From the NCBI RefSeq assembly GCF_008710135.1, contig NZ_VYKK01000029.1, positions 1 through 64,000 of the forward strand: a DNA stretch of 64,000 nt, written 5' to 3'. A program made the position numbers and the translations under genes. Origin of the DNA: Paenibacillus spiritus. GTDB lineage: Bacteria; Bacillota; Bacilli; Paenibacillales; Paenibacillaceae. Below, piece after piece: positions 25,532-34,678 of this stretch. The notes beneath the pieces were generated by a model, which saw only the letters and a list, made by a program, of their open reading frames with translations, searched no databases and was not told where the DNA came from. The number at the start of each line of letters is the position of its first letter. The first letter of the stretch is position 1.

Positions 25532-26883
25532 TGAAATCCCTGCTCTCTATGTTCATCTTGTAAGACTGTTCCCCGGAATACCGGCATCGTGACATGATTG
25601 CCGTTCTGAATGCCCTCCGACCGGAAGACTTTTCCCGCCGTCATGAACAGAATGCGCAGATCCAGCTTGAAGCTTCGATGGTCCACATACCAGACATCCA
25701 GATCGAATTTCTCTTCCCAGGACAGCGCGTTCCGTCCGTTCACCTGCGACCAGCCCGTAATGCCCGGCTTCACCTGATGGCGTCTGGCCTGCTGCTCATT
25801 ATAAAGGGGCAGGTACTCCATCAGCAAGGGTCTGGGACCGACCAGACTCAGTTCGCCCCGGGCGACATTCCACAGCTGCGGAAGCTCGTCGAGGCTGTAT
25901 TTGCGCAGCAGCCGCCCGAACCGGGTCAGCCGCAGCTCGTCGGAGAGCAGCCGGCCCTCGCCGTCTCTCGCATCGGTCATGGTGCGGAACTTGTAGATAT
26001 GGAACGGCTTGCCGTGCAGGCCGGGCCGCTGCTGCCGGAACACGACCGGCGAGCCCAGCTTGATCCGCACCAGAATCGCCGTGGCGGCGATGACCGGAGA
26101 CAGGACCAGCAGGAGCGTGCAGGACACGAGCAGGTCCAGAAGTCTTTTGGGCGTGAGCAAATCCCGCATTCTGGCGATGTTGTCCGGGCCGACGATCCGG
26201 CTGATTCTCCGCTTGAGCTTGCTTCTTAGCCGGACATGCAGCGGCAGCCAGGATTGGGCAAAGTGGTGGATGGTATAGCTCTCCTCCGATAAATAGTTGC
26301 CGCCGTTGATATAATCGTAAGGACTGAAATATGTGCGGGGATAGAAGGTCACCCCGTTGGCTATGGTCTGCAGCCGGCCGTTCAGCTCAAGGCCCTCCCG
26401 CCGGCAGATGTCGCTGATTACGGCCGTATTCGTCGTGGTGTCCGGCGAGCCGTCCGGTTTCAGGAAGGGTCTGCCCTCATAATAGTCCAGCAGCTCCCGA
26501 ATCCAGGGATGCCCTGCCACCGCCCCCATCGTACCGGATTGCAGGAAGTGGTCATCCTCGAAGCCCGAGAAGGCTCCCAGGGTCAGAAACCGGTCCAGCG
26601 AGCGGACGACCTCCACATCCGTATCCATATAGATGCCGCCTTCGGTGTAGAGCGCGTGCAGACGGACGTAGTCGCTGACAAAGGCGTATTTGCGCGCCTG
26701 GTACGCTTCTCTGACATAGCGGTTGCTCTCCACGTCAAAATGGTTCTCGTTCCATTCCTTAATGGTATAATCCGGCAGATGCTTGCGCCAGCTGCGGATG
26801 CACCGCTCCACCAGAGCCGGCTTCTCGCCGCGGCCGAACCAGCAGTAATGGATAATCTTCGGTATGGCTGCCTGGGTCTCCAT
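25528..26883 (-). CDS. Fusion: GT32-like glycosyltransferase plus EpsL-type priming sugar-phosphate transferase
   Basis: 451 residues with two full domains. Residues about 8-235 are a DXD sugar transferase ([27 protein letters not shown] near 80) of the capsule/GT32 type. Residues about 243-445 are a bacterial sugar transferase ([20 protein letters not shown] membrane hairpin; [33 protein letters not shown]) like EpsL/PglC, which primes synthesis by loading a sugar-phosphate onto undecaprenyl phosphate. Normally these are separate genes; here one polypeptide could prime and add the second sugar. There is no internal stop or frameshift. It is in the expected EpsL position, before the aminotransferase. 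Confidence 0.9.
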   Translation of the reverse strand: METQAAIPKIIHYCWFGRGEKPALVERCIRSWRKHLPDYTIKEWNENHFDVESNRYVREAYQARKYAFVSDYVRLHALYTEGGIYMDTDVEVVRSLDRFLTLGAFSGFEDDHFLQSGTMGAVAGHPWIRELLDYYEGRPFLKPDGSPDTTTNTAVISDICRREGLELNGRLQTIANGVTFYPRTYFSPYDYINGGNYLSEESYTIHHFAQSWLPLHVRLRSKLKRRISRIVGPDNIARMRDLLTPKRLLDLLVSCTLLLVLSPVIAATAILVRIKLGSPVVFRQQRPGLHGKPFHIYKFRTMTDARDGEGRLLSDELRLTRFGRLLRKYSLDELPQLWNVARGELSLVGPRPLLMEYLPLYNEQQARRHQVKPGITGWSQVNGRNALSWEEKFDLDVWYVDHRSFKLDLRILFMTAGKVFRSEGIQNGNHVTMPVFRGTVLQDEHREQGFQ

Positions 26884-26908
26884 GCTTCATTCTCCTTTCG
26901 TTTCCGGT

Positions 26909-27973
26909 TCAGGGCAAATAATCGCTGCTGTAAATAAGGCCAAGGGAAATCACGTTCTCGTAGAAAAAATAAAGGACGTACACGGCGAGCAAGGCCAGAT
27001 AGACCAGCTTCTGATCCTTCTCCCGAAAAGCCTTGACCACCCACGAGCACAGCAGAATCTGATAAAGGTTGAAGTAAATCGCCACCCGGGCAAAAATCCA
27101 GTTCTGCGTGGAAACGATCATCAGAACCATGCCGATCAGGGACAGATTCACCAGAATGTCAATCTTGGGATAGAGCTGCTTCAGCCGGCGTCTCCCCGCA
27201 AAGGCAATCACCAGCGGGATGGCGTAAAAGAAGACCCGGAGCACGTTGGCGCCGCCCTCGGTGAAGTCCTGGTAGGTCGCATATTTCGTATCCCGGATGG
27301 CCGAGAACAGCAGCTCCGAGAATTGGTTGAAGCCGATCACAATCGCCACCGCCACACCCAGCAGGGCAAACGTCGAGCCCTTCCAGGCTTCCCGCCGGAC
27401 AATGAAATAGATGGGAATAAGGATAAGCGCGCTCTGATGAATCAGGGCGGCGAGCAGAACAACGAGCATGTACTTCGCCCAGTTCCCTTTCATAATATAA
27501 GGGGTGGCCGCAAACACAATCGCCGCCGCCAAATATTGGCGGATACCGTTCATCGAGACGACAAAACCGCCGGAGGTAATAAACGCATATACGCTGAGCT
27601 CGAACAGCCGGGAATACCGGTAGAACGTCCAGATAATCAGGGTATGGGTAATCAGGGCTGTGGTAAAGATCAGGATCTGCGGATCGTCGCTGATCTGCTG
27701 GAGCAGCATCTGAAGGACACTGAAGCCCATGTCGCTGTGGTGCAGCGCATACGTCCAGGTGAAATCGGTGATCTCATAGCTGTGAACATAAAAGACCGTG
27801 TCCCCGATGTTGTTCCTCAGCCCGGCAACTGCTATGAAGCTCACCGCCGTCAGGGCGACGAGCATACGGTTTGGACGCACCGGAAGGGAGCCGGCCAATG
27901 CCGGGACGGCATAATAGCGGGCCAGCAATGCGCACAGAAACGCAAAGCCGAGCTGAAGCCAGAGAATGGTCAT
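26909..27973 (-). CDS. EpsG-family EPS polymerase (Wzy-like)
   Basis: 354 residues with about ten membrane helices, matching the EpsG family (SFIAVAGLRNNIGDTVFYVHSYE near the N-terminus; SGGFVVSMNGIRQYLAAAIVF near 135; LIHQSALILIPIYF near 180). It would polymerise flipped repeat units on the outer face. It lies in the EpsG position between glycosyltransferases, as in B. subtilis, and overlaps its upstream neighbour by four bases. Confidence 0.9.
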   Translation of the reverse strand: MTILWLQLGFAFLCALLARYYAVPALAGSLPVRPNRMLVALTAVSFIAVAGLRNNIGDTVFYVHSYEITDFTWTYALHHSDMGFSVLQMLLQQISDDPQILIFTTALITHTLIIWTFYRYSRLFELSVYAFITSGGFVVSMNGIRQYLAAAIVFAATPYIMKGNWAKYMLVVLLAALIHQSALILIPIYFIVRREAWKGSTFALLGVAVAIVIGFNQFSELLFSAIRDTKYATYQDFTEGGANVLRVFFYAIPLVIAFAGRRRLKQLYPKIDILVNLSLIGMVLMIVSTQNWIFARVAIYFNLYQILLCSWVVKAFREKDQKLVYLALLAVYVLYFFYENVISLGLIYSSDYLP

Positions 27974-28914
27974 TGAACCCCGCTCCCCTGGCTACCTGCG
28001 GTTCCTGATTGTTTCGTCACCGAAGCCGGCGCCGATCGGGAAGTCCGCTGAATATAGAAGTAGAGCAGACTGCCCAGCGGAGCCGCCAGAAGCGTAAGCG
28101 CCTTGTTCGGCGATTCGCTCAGAAAGCGGCGGTTGCGGATCATCAGGCTGCTGGAGACATAGTGAATGGCTTCGCGGAACCTTTTGCGCAATGTGGGCGA
28201 ATACCGCATGGCCGTCTTGCGATAAAAGGCAAACCCGCGCGGATTGGCGCGGTACTGGCTGAACATATTCAGACTCGATCCGTCCGTCCGGTATTCGACA
28301 TGGCACAGCACCCGGTTCAGCAGCAGCAGCGGATACTGCTGGTCGATAAGAAGATACTTATAAGCCAGCGGCACATATCGCTCCCCGGGGAACAACGGAT
28401 ACGGCGGAGCGGATTGGATCAGCCGGGTCCGGTAGACCAGCTTCTTATCGCCCAAGACCCCATGCTTGTCATACAGATGGCTCAAGGGAGCCGCCTTCAT
28501 TCCTTCCGGCAGTCGGGTACCGATAACCTCCCCCGCGGGAGAGGCGTCCAGGCCGACAATTCCGGCAACATTCTCTCCTCCATGTTCCCGCCAGAAGTCC
28601 AGGATGGTCTTCACGGCTTCATCCGCCATATAATCATCAGAATCAATGCATACGTTCAGCTCGGTATCCATCAGTTCGTATGCGGTATTATGGGCTCCGT
28701 GCATCCCCTGATTGTCCTGGTAGTGATAGCGGATATCCACCTGTCCCTCCGCGATCCAGCTCTCCACCAGCTCGCGGGTCCGGTCTGTTGAACCGTCATC
28801 GACAATCAGCCAGACAAAATCGCGGCAGGTCTGGCGCTTCAGGCTCTCGTAGCACATAGGCAGGGTGGACGCCCGGTTATAAGCCGGAGTAAAAACGGTC
28901 AATGTCGGAACCAT
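27970..28914 (-). CDS. Glycosyltransferase family 2
   Basis: 314 residues, GT-A fold: TLTVFTPAYNRASTLPMCYESL, WLIVDDGSTDRT near 36 and the metal site CIDSDDYM near 90. The longer frame up to 29037 is rejected because ATG 28914 has AGGTGA upstream, starts the recognisable domain, and follows the EpsF-like stop by four bases. It corresponds in position to EpsE/EpsH-type enzymes. I see no clutch-type features that would identify it as EpsE. Sugar specificity is unknown. Confidence 0.88.
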   Translation of the reverse strand: MVPTLTVFTPAYNRASTLPMCYESLKRQTCRDFVWLIVDDGSTDRTRELVESWIAEGQVDIRYHYQDNQGMHGAHNTAYELMDTELNVCIDSDDYMADEAVKTILDFWREHGGENVAGIVGLDASPAGEVIGTRLPEGMKAAPLSHLYDKHGVLGDKKLVYRTRLIQSAPPYPLFPGERYVPLAYKYLLIDQQYPLLLLNRVLCHVEYRTDGSSLNMFSQYRANPRGFAFYRKTAMRYSPTLRKRFREAIHYVSSSLMIRNRRFLSESPNKALTLLAAPLGSLLYFYIQRTSRSAPASVTKQSGTAGSQGSGVQ

Positions 28915-28918
28915 ATGC

Positions 28919-30043
28919 TCACCTCGCCTCTCCGGACAGCGCCGAGGCCCGGGTATAAAAGCCTGCCAGCCATTCGGACATGGTCTTCGTGTCATAGCCT
29001 TGGCCGCGCAGCAGCTCTGCCGTATCGGCATGCTCACAGGTCTGCGACAGAACGGTGCGGGCCCAGTATTCCGCGGGATGCTTCAGACTCAGGAATTCAA
29101 TTCTTCCCGACAGATCGCACTCGGCTGTAATCGCATCGGAGACCACGCAGCGCAGTCCGGCCGCCTGGGCTTCAACCAGAACGACCGGCAGGCCCTCAAA
29201 GAGCGACGGGAACAGAAAGACGTCCATGCCCTGCATCAGTCTGGAGATGTCCTTGCGAACGCCGAGGAACCGGACATGCTCCGATAATCCGAGACGTTCG
29301 ACCTTGGCCCGGATGGAGGGCTCCAGCTGCCCCGTTCCTGCCAGAACGAGCAGCGCTTCGGGATTCAGGCTATGGATCTGCTGAAAAATATCAATTAAAA
29401 AGTCGTGATTCTTCTGCTTGTCAAAACGCCCCACATGTCCAATCACAAGGCGTCCTTCGGCCTTCCATTCCTGACGGACCTCGCTTCGCTTCCCTTCGCT
29501 GTAGGCAAAGTCGGACAGATCCACCGCGTTGTTCATGACGACCAGCTTGGACTGAATGTCGGAATTGGCGCCGAACAGCCATCTTCCCGCATTCCGGGAG
29601 CAGGCAAAATAAGCATTCGGCTTTCCCTTCATGACCATTCTCCCATAAAGGCGAAACGGCAGCTTGATGTCCAGCTTCTGGTCGCTGATATGGCTGTGGG
29701 CAATCCGGCAGGATATCCCCGCTCTTCGGGCGGCGCGGAGCACAAAGCCGCTGTTCTCGTTGATGTGGGAATGCACAACCCGGTAAGAAGGATGCTCCTT
29801 GAAGAACTGATCCAGCTGCCGGAAATAGCTGCGGTAATGGCCGGGCCGGATCGGAGGCATCCGGTAAATGACGCCGCCGAGGGCTTCGATCTCATCATCG
29901 TAATGTCCCCGCTCCGCGCGGTGTACCATGAAGTCAAATTGAATGCGCGTCCGGTCCATCCGGCGGTAATAGTTCATAAGCATCGTCTCCAGACCGCCCC
30001 GGTTCATCACCGTAACGACTTGCAGAATCCGAAGGACTTCCAT
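28919..30043 (-). CDS. Glycosyltransferase family 4 (EpsF-like)
   Basis: 374 residues, GT-B fold. It begins VLRILQVVTVMNRGGLETMLMNYYR, close to EpsF of B. subtilis. VHSHINENSGFVLRAARRAG (near 90) and FPSLFEGLPVVLVEAQAAGL (near 285, donor site) follow. ATG 30043 has AGGTG 6 bases upstream; a GTG nine bases earlier overlaps that RBS and is not used. Cytosolic EPS assembly enzyme. Confidence 0.92.
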   Translation of the reverse strand: MEVLRILQVVTVMNRGGLETMLMNYYRRMDRTRIQFDFMVHRAERGHYDDEIEALGGVIYRMPPIRPGHYRSYFRQLDQFFKEHPSYRVVHSHINENSGFVLRAARRAGISCRIAHSHISDQKLDIKLPFRLYGRMVMKGKPNAYFACSRNAGRWLFGANSDIQSKLVVMNNAVDLSDFAYSEGKRSEVRQEWKAEGRLVIGHVGRFDKQKNHDFLIDIFQQIHSLNPEALLVLAGTGQLEPSIRAKVERLGLSEHVRFLGVRKDISRLMQGMDVFLFPSLFEGLPVVLVEAQAAGLRCVVSDAITAECDLSGRIEFLSLKHPAEYWARTVLSQTCEHADTAELLRGQGYDTKTMSEWLAGFYTRASALSGEAR

Positions 30044-30061
30044 GTGCTGCACCTCACATCT

Positions 30062-31240
30062 TTAGTAATCAGATAAGGACTCTCCGGCGGCCCGGACGGA
30101 TTCCGCTTCCGCTTCCGCCGTGTCCGTCATGTAGGTCTTGTATATTCCGCTCAGTTCGGTAACGACCCGTTCCAGCCCGAAGTCGGCTACCTTGGCCCGG
30201 CTTCGCGCTCCCATCTCTCTTCTCCGTTCCGCTGACCGGCCCAGTTCCAGCAGCCGCACTGCCAGCGGCCCCGGATCTTCCGCCGGGACGATATAGCCGT
30301 TGACGCCATCCTCCACCAGTTCCAGATGCCCCCGGTTGCGCGTCGCCACGACCGGCAGCCCGCAGGCCATCGCTTCCATAATATTGACCGGCAGGCCTTC
30401 CCGGAGGCTGCCGGACACGGCAAGATCGCACAGGGGCAGCAGCCGGTCCAGATCGGTGCGGTATCCCAGGAAATGCACCCGGTCGCCCACGCCGAGCGAA
30501 TCGGCCAGCGTCCGGCATTCTTCCAGAAGCCCTCCGCGTCCCGCGAGCAGCAGCCTGGCTTCCGGCAGCTCCCCGGAGACGCTGGCCAGCGCCCGGATCA
30601 GCAGCTGCTGGTTCTTATTGCGGTTGAACTCGGCCGCATAGAAGATCAGCAGATCGTCCTCGGGATAGGGAAGCTCCCTTCTCAACCGGCGCTTCGTCTC
30701 TTCGTCCGCCGGCGCGAACCGCCGGCGGTCAATGCCGACGCCGTGGACATGCTCGAGCCGCCGGGGCCGGAATCGCGCCTCCGCCAGCCGGTAATCCTCC
30801 TGATTGATCGTAATCAGGCAGTCCGTCCGGCTGGCGAGCATTTTCTCGATCGGATAATACAGCATCCAGTTCAGAAGCGGGGCGCCCTGGCAAAAGTGAA
30901 AACCGTGGGCGGTGTACAGCACCTTCGCCCCCCGCTTTCTCGCCCCCGCGGCAGCCAGCCGCGCCAGCGCCCCGCCCATCGGCGTATGGGCGTGAATAAT
31001 CTGGTACTGCTCCCGGACCACCAGTTCCTTCAGGCGCCGGTAGGCTTCCAGATTCCCTCGGCCCAGCGGCGAGCGCTCGAAGGGGATGTTGAATTTACGG
31101 TCGGTAAACGGGAGGTCCATATCGCCGTTAGCCGCGACATGGACCTCCCAGTTCTGCTGTTTGAACCATTCCATCACAGGAAGATGAAACGAACTGAAGT
31201 GAAAGTCGACGGTTGCGCACAGCAGGATTTTGTTGGCCAT
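30062..31240 (-). CDS. Glycosyltransferase family 4 (EpsD-like)
   Basis: 392 residues, GT-B fold, in the EpsD position directly after the EpsC-like gene. Visible motifs are HAHTPMGGALARLAAAGAR (near 85), LYTAHGFHFCQGAPLLNW (near 110), a pattern of EpsD-type enzymes, and SLREGLPVNIMEAMACGLPVV (near 290, donor binding). The C-terminal 25 residues are acidic. It should transfer the second or third sugar onto the lipid-linked diacetylated amino sugar. Confidence 0.92.
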   Translation of the reverse strand: MANKILLCATVDFHFSSFHLPVMEWFKQQNWEVHVAANGDMDLPFTDRKFNIPFERSPLGRGNLEAYRRLKELVVREQYQIIHAHTPMGGALARLAAAGARKRGAKVLYTAHGFHFCQGAPLLNWMLYYPIEKMLASRTDCLITINQEDYRLAEARFRPRRLEHVHGVGIDRRRFAPADEETKRRLRRELPYPEDDLLIFYAAEFNRNKNQQLLIRALASVSGELPEARLLLAGRGGLLEECRTLADSLGVGDRVHFLGYRTDLDRLLPLCDLAVSGSLREGLPVNIMEAMACGLPVVATRNRGHLELVEDGVNGYIVPAEDPGPLAVRLLELGRSAERRREMGARSRAKVADFGLERVVTELSGIYKTYMTDTAEAEAESVRAAGESLSDY

Positions 31241-31266
31241 TCTCCGTTCTTCCTCTCTTCCCGGGC

Positions 31267-33114
31267 CTAACCGGCGCTGACCGTTGCCAGCGGGATCGAA
31301 CCCAGCTCAAGCCGGTCGTTGGCGATATCAAGCAGCAGCTTGCGAAGCTCCTCAATGGTCAGATCTTCATAGACGCTGAGCAGGTGATGGATGCCGTTGA
31401 AATCAACCTCGGTCGATTTGCCGATATAAATCTTCGGATAAATCTGCGCCTCATGGACCTCGGTCTCATTCAGCAGCTCCTCGTAGAGCTTCTCGCCGGG
31501 CCGCATTCCCGTGAACTCGATTCCGATCTCTTCCAGCGAATAGCCCGACATCCGGATCAGATTCTTCGCAAGATCCAGAATTTTGACCGGGTCGCCCATA
31601 TCCAGAACGAAGATCTCGCCGCCTCGGGCAAGCGCCCCGGCTTGGATGACCAGCCGGGAGGCTTCAGGGATCGTCATGAAATACCGGACCATATCGGGAT
31701 GCGTGACCGTAACCGGTCCGCCGTTCTCGATCTGTCTGCGGAACAGAGGAATGACGCTGCCGCGGCTGCCGAGCACATTCCCGAAGCGTACCGCCACGAA
31801 TTTGGTCTGGCTGAACCGGTCCATATTCTGAATAATCATCTCGGCGATGCGCTTGGTGGAGCCCATTACGCTCGTCGGGTTGACCGCCTTGTCGGTCGAT
31901 ACCATAACAAAGGTGCCGACTCCGGCCAGATCGGCCGCCTTGGCTGCATGCAGCGTGCCGAGAATATTGTTCTTGACCGCCTCTTCGGGATTGCGCTGCA
32001 TCAGCGGCACATGCTTGTGCGCCGCGGCGTGGTAGACGACATTCGGCTTGTGATAGTTCATCACGCCGATGATTTTGGCTTCGTCCTGGAGGTCGGCGAT
32101 TTCCGTGTAGAACTGAATGCCTGAATCCCGGAACGCCGCCTTCAGTTCAATCTCGATCGAGTAGATGCTGTTCTCGCCGTGTCCCAGAAGAACGAGCTTC
32201 CGGGGGCGGAAGGCCGAGATCTGGCGGCACACTTCCGAACCGATGGAGCCGCCCGCTCCTGTGACCAGCACGACTTTGTCCGTAATGTAATCGGAGATGC
32301 TCTCCAGGTCGAGCGTTACCGGCTCGCGTCCGAGCAGGTCTTCGACCTGCACATCGCGGAACTGGCTGACGGCAATCTTGCCGATGGCAAGGTCTTCCAG
32401 GGAGGGGATCGTCTGCGTCTTGGCAGGCGTTTTGGCGCATTCGTCATAGATCTTCTTCAGCTTGTTCTTGCCCAGGGAAGGAATGGCGATTACCACATGC
32501 TCGATCCGCAGGCTCGTTACAATCGCTTCAATATCGGCGGTGCTCCCCAGAACCGGAAGCCCCATGATGTCCAGTCCGAGCAGATTGACGTTATCGTCGA
32601 CAAAAGCGACCGGCTTCAGTTCCTGCGAACCGGAGAGCAGCTGGCGGACCACCATCGTGCCGGCGGAACCGGCTCCGACGATCAGCGTCCGCTTGACGTC
32701 TTCCCGCTCTCCGGGAACCGAAAGGACATTCGTGCGGAATACCCGCCAGCAGAACCGGGAACCGCCAATGAGCAGAATATGGAGCATCCAGGTTACCAGC
32801 AGCAGCCGGTACTGGAGATTGCCGGTAGCCGCAAGCTGAACCACTCCGGCGCAGACGATGGAGACCGAGACGACCTTGGCAATGAGCAGCATCTCCTGGA
32901 TGCTGGCATATTCCCAGGCCTTCTTATAGAGATGGTAGACAAAGGCAAAGAGATGGTAGCTTGCGAACAGGGCAACCGAGCTAGCAATAACGGGAAAGGT
33001 GAACACGTTGAACGAGGCATTTACCAGAAAAGCGCCCAGAAAAATAGCCGAGACGACAATCAGAGAATCCAGCAGCATCAAGACCGACAAGCGGTGTTTA
33101 TAGATCAATGCCAT
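31267..33114 (-). CDS. epsC: Membrane UDP-sugar 4,6-dehydratase (EpsC/CapD/PglF-like)
   Basis: 615 residues. Four N-terminal membrane helices (about 10-125) precede a first Rossmann domain (VGAGSAGTMVVRQLL near 147) and the catalytic SDR domain (VLVTGAGGSIGSEVCRQ near 285). The active site has the FlaA1/PglF variant: VSTDKAVNPTSVMGSTKR, with Met where classical SDRs have Tyr. It would convert UDP-GlcNAc to the 4-keto-6-deoxy sugar used by the EpsN-like aminotransferase and EpsM-like acetyltransferase. It is 11 bases after the BY-kinase gene, as in eps operons. Confidence 0.94.
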   Translation of the reverse strand: MALIYKHRLSVLMLLDSLIVVSAIFLGAFLVNASFNVFTFPVIASSVALFASYHLFAFVYHLYKKAWEYASIQEMLLIAKVVSVSIVCAGVVQLAATGNLQYRLLLVTWMLHILLIGGSRFCWRVFRTNVLSVPGEREDVKRTLIVGAGSAGTMVVRQLLSGSQELKPVAFVDDNVNLLGLDIMGLPVLGSTADIEAIVTSLRIEHVVIAIPSLGKNKLKKIYDECAKTPAKTQTIPSLEDLAIGKIAVSQFRDVQVEDLLGREPVTLDLESISDYITDKVVLVTGAGGSIGSEVCRQISAFRPRKLVLLGHGENSIYSIEIELKAAFRDSGIQFYTEIADLQDEAKIIGVMNYHKPNVVYHAAAHKHVPLMQRNPEEAVKNNILGTLHAAKAADLAGVGTFVMVSTDKAVNPTSVMGSTKRIAEMIIQNMDRFSQTKFVAVRFGNVLGSRGSVIPLFRRQIENGGPVTVTHPDMVRYFMTIPEASRLVIQAGALARGGEIFVLDMGDPVKILDLAKNLIRMSGYSLEEIGIEFTGMRPGEKLYEELLNETEVHEAQIYPKIYIGKSTEVDFNGIHHLLSVYEDLTIEELRKLLLDIANDRLELGSIPLATVSAG

Positions 33115-33125
33115 CCACTCCTTTC

Positions 33126-33797
33126 TTATTTGCTGCGGTTAAGTACAGCTCCGATCAGACGGGCCTTGCCAAGCTCCAAAACGCGCTTGGCCTCCTGTAC
33201 CTTCTGTACGCCCGTTCGGCCTTCATGCAGCACGAGCACACAGCCGTCGCACCGGCCGGCCAGCATAACGGCGGCCGATGAATCGAGAACGGCGGGGGCG
33301 TCGATAATGACAACCGGGTAAGCTTCAGCGGCCCATTCCAGGAACTCCGCCAGATCGGGGTGATTCAGCAGATCTCCGGTTCCCGGCAGCGGCGAGCCTG
33401 CCGCCAGGACATCAATGCGCTCCAGTCCGGTCTCTTGAACCAGCTCATTCAGCTTGCCATTCCCGGTTAATCCGTCGGTAAGGCCCGGCCAGGATTTGGC
33501 GTCCAGCAGCGCAGCCAGCCCCGGCCGTCTGAAATGGGTATCGATCAGCAGCACTTTCCCTCCGCTGCCTGCGAAGCTGACGGCCAGATTGAGCGCAGAC
33601 GTCGTCTTGCCTTCCCCCGGCAGCGGGGAGGATACGACGAAGCGGATGGAACCCGCTTCTCCCAGCGCCGTCCGGATGCGATTGCGGACCGTCCGGTACT
33701 GCTCCGCGAGCGCGGAGTCCGGGTTCGCCGCCGTGATCAGGTATTTACCGGCGTCCGCCTTGGTTGCCGACGATTCCTTACGCCCCAAAATGCTCAC
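33126..33797 (-). CDS. BY-kinase-like ATPase (EpsB/CpsD-like), Walker A' altered
   Basis: 223 residues. Walker A SPLPGEGKTTSALNLA lies near residue 57 and Walker B VVIIDAPAVLDS near 146. Walker A' reads LLIDTHFRRP: the second Asp of the usual DxD is His. The protein ends LNRSK with no C-terminal tyrosine cluster. Both points suggest reduced or absent tyrosine autophosphorylation, although ATP binding should persist. It overlaps the Wzz-like partner by 20 bases. GTG 33797 is the outer limit; TTG 33788 has a better-placed AGAGGTGA. It would control EPS chain length with its partner. Confidence 0.88.
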   Translation of the reverse strand: MSILGRKESSATKADAGKYLITAANPDSALAEQYRTVRNRIRTALGEAGSIRFVVSSPLPGEGKTTSALNLAVSFAGSGGKVLLIDTHFRRPGLAALLDAKSWPGLTDGLTGNGKLNELVQETGLERIDVLAAGSPLPGTGDLLNHPDLAEFLEWAAEAYPVVIIDAPAVLDSSAAVMLAGRCDGCVLVLHEGRTGVQKVQEAKRVLELGKARLIGAVLNRSK

Positions 33798-34524
33798 CTC
33801 TTATGTATTCGTGTTTGCGTTTGCTCTGGGCCATCCGGATATCCCGGCCCCGGAACCGCGAGACCCGTCCGAGCGGCCGAATACCGAGAGCTTCCAGCGC
33901 TTCCTCGCCGCGAACGGCGCCGTCCAGCGAGTCTCTCAGGAAGGCCAGCCCCAGCCCGATGACAAGTCCGGCCATAATGCCGAGATAAAGGGCGCGGTTG
34001 CTCGATGAGTTCACCGGCATCGGGTATTCCGCCGGCTTCGCCTCAGTCAGCACGTTCACGCCCGTAAAGCCAAGACGCTTGGCCGCTTCGTTCGTGAAGG
34101 CGCTGACTACGGCGTTGGCAATCCGCGGCGCCTGCACCGGATCGGCATCCAGTACGCTGACCACCGTAATAATCGAATTGTCCACACTTCTGACCGCAAC
34201 CCGGCTGCGCAGGGAACCTGCCGATTCACGCAGTCCCAGCTCCTCGATAACATCGCCCAGGACCACCGGCTCACGCATAAATACCCGGAGCGTTCCCAGC
34301 TTATCCGCCGAATCCGTCGACAGAACGAGACGGCTGGAGGCTTCATACATCGGAGTCTGAGGAGCCGAACTGATGAGACCGCCGAGCAGTCCCAATAGTA
34401 CAGCCGGCAGCAGCACCAGCCACAGTCTCCGTTTGATGACATCGAACCAGCTCTTCAAGCTGATCTCCCGGCCCCCTGCCGCCTGCAGGGTGTCCCGGTC
34501 CTTTGTGCCCATATTCTCTTCCAT
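33778..34524 (-). CDS. Polysaccharide co-polymerase (Wzz/EpsA-like), BY-kinase partner
   Basis: 248 residues. A cytosolic N-terminus leads to a first membrane helix (about 33-52), an extracellular Wzz domain (about 55-175, with SSRLVLSTDSADKLGTL) and a second membrane helix (about 178-198) followed by a basic cytosolic tail. This is the EpsA/CapA type that regulates EPS chain length and activates its kinase partner through the cytosolic tail. It is first gene of the main EPS operon, 48 bases downstream of a -10 with SinR-type operators. The RBS is GAGGCGGGTGA. Confidence 0.9.
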   Translation of the reverse strand: MEENMGTKDRDTLQAAGGREISLKSWFDVIKRRLWLVLLPAVLLGLLGGLISSAPQTPMYEASSRLVLSTDSADKLGTLRVFMREPVVLGDVIEELGLRESAGSLRSRVAVRSVDNSIITVVSVLDADPVQAPRIANAVVSAFTNEAAKRLGFTGVNVLTEAKPAEYPMPVNSSSNRALYLGIMAGLVIGLGLAFLRDSLDGAVRGEEALEALGIRPLGRVSRFRGRDIRMAQSKRKHEYIRGEHFGA

Positions 34525-34544
34525 GGTTCACCCGCCTCTAGTTG

Positions 34545-34637
34545 GACTTCAATTAAGAACATTATTCATCAATTTTAGTTCTTTATATAGAACGTGTCAA
34601 CTCTGGATTCTCGGCTTGTCTGTTCTTCCAAAAGAAC
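34545..34637 (-). promoter_or_regulatory. Main EPS promoter with SinR-type operator inside its spacer
   Basis: Minus strand: -35 TTGACA (34595-34600), exactly 17 bp, -10 TAAAAT (34572-34577). The spacer contains the complete palindrome GTTCTTTATATAGAAC (34578-34593), so a bound regulator would block RNA polymerase directly. A second palindrome, GTTCTTCCAAAAGAAC (34622-34637), is 44 bp upstream. A half-site, TTAAGAAC (34553-34560), lies around the start site. This is the densest cluster of sites in the window, at the operon where B. subtilis SinR also acts. Confidence 0.93.
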
Positions 34638-34665
34638 AAAAAAGGACAGACCCGGGGGTCTGCCC
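34638..34665 (-). terminator. Terminator of the beta-helix gene
   Basis: The minus strand has GGGCAGACCC, two bases, GGGTCTGTCC and six T. It ends exactly where the upstream EPS operator begins, separating the two transcripts. Confidence 0.9.
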
Positions 34666-34678
34666 TTCCAATTTCGGG

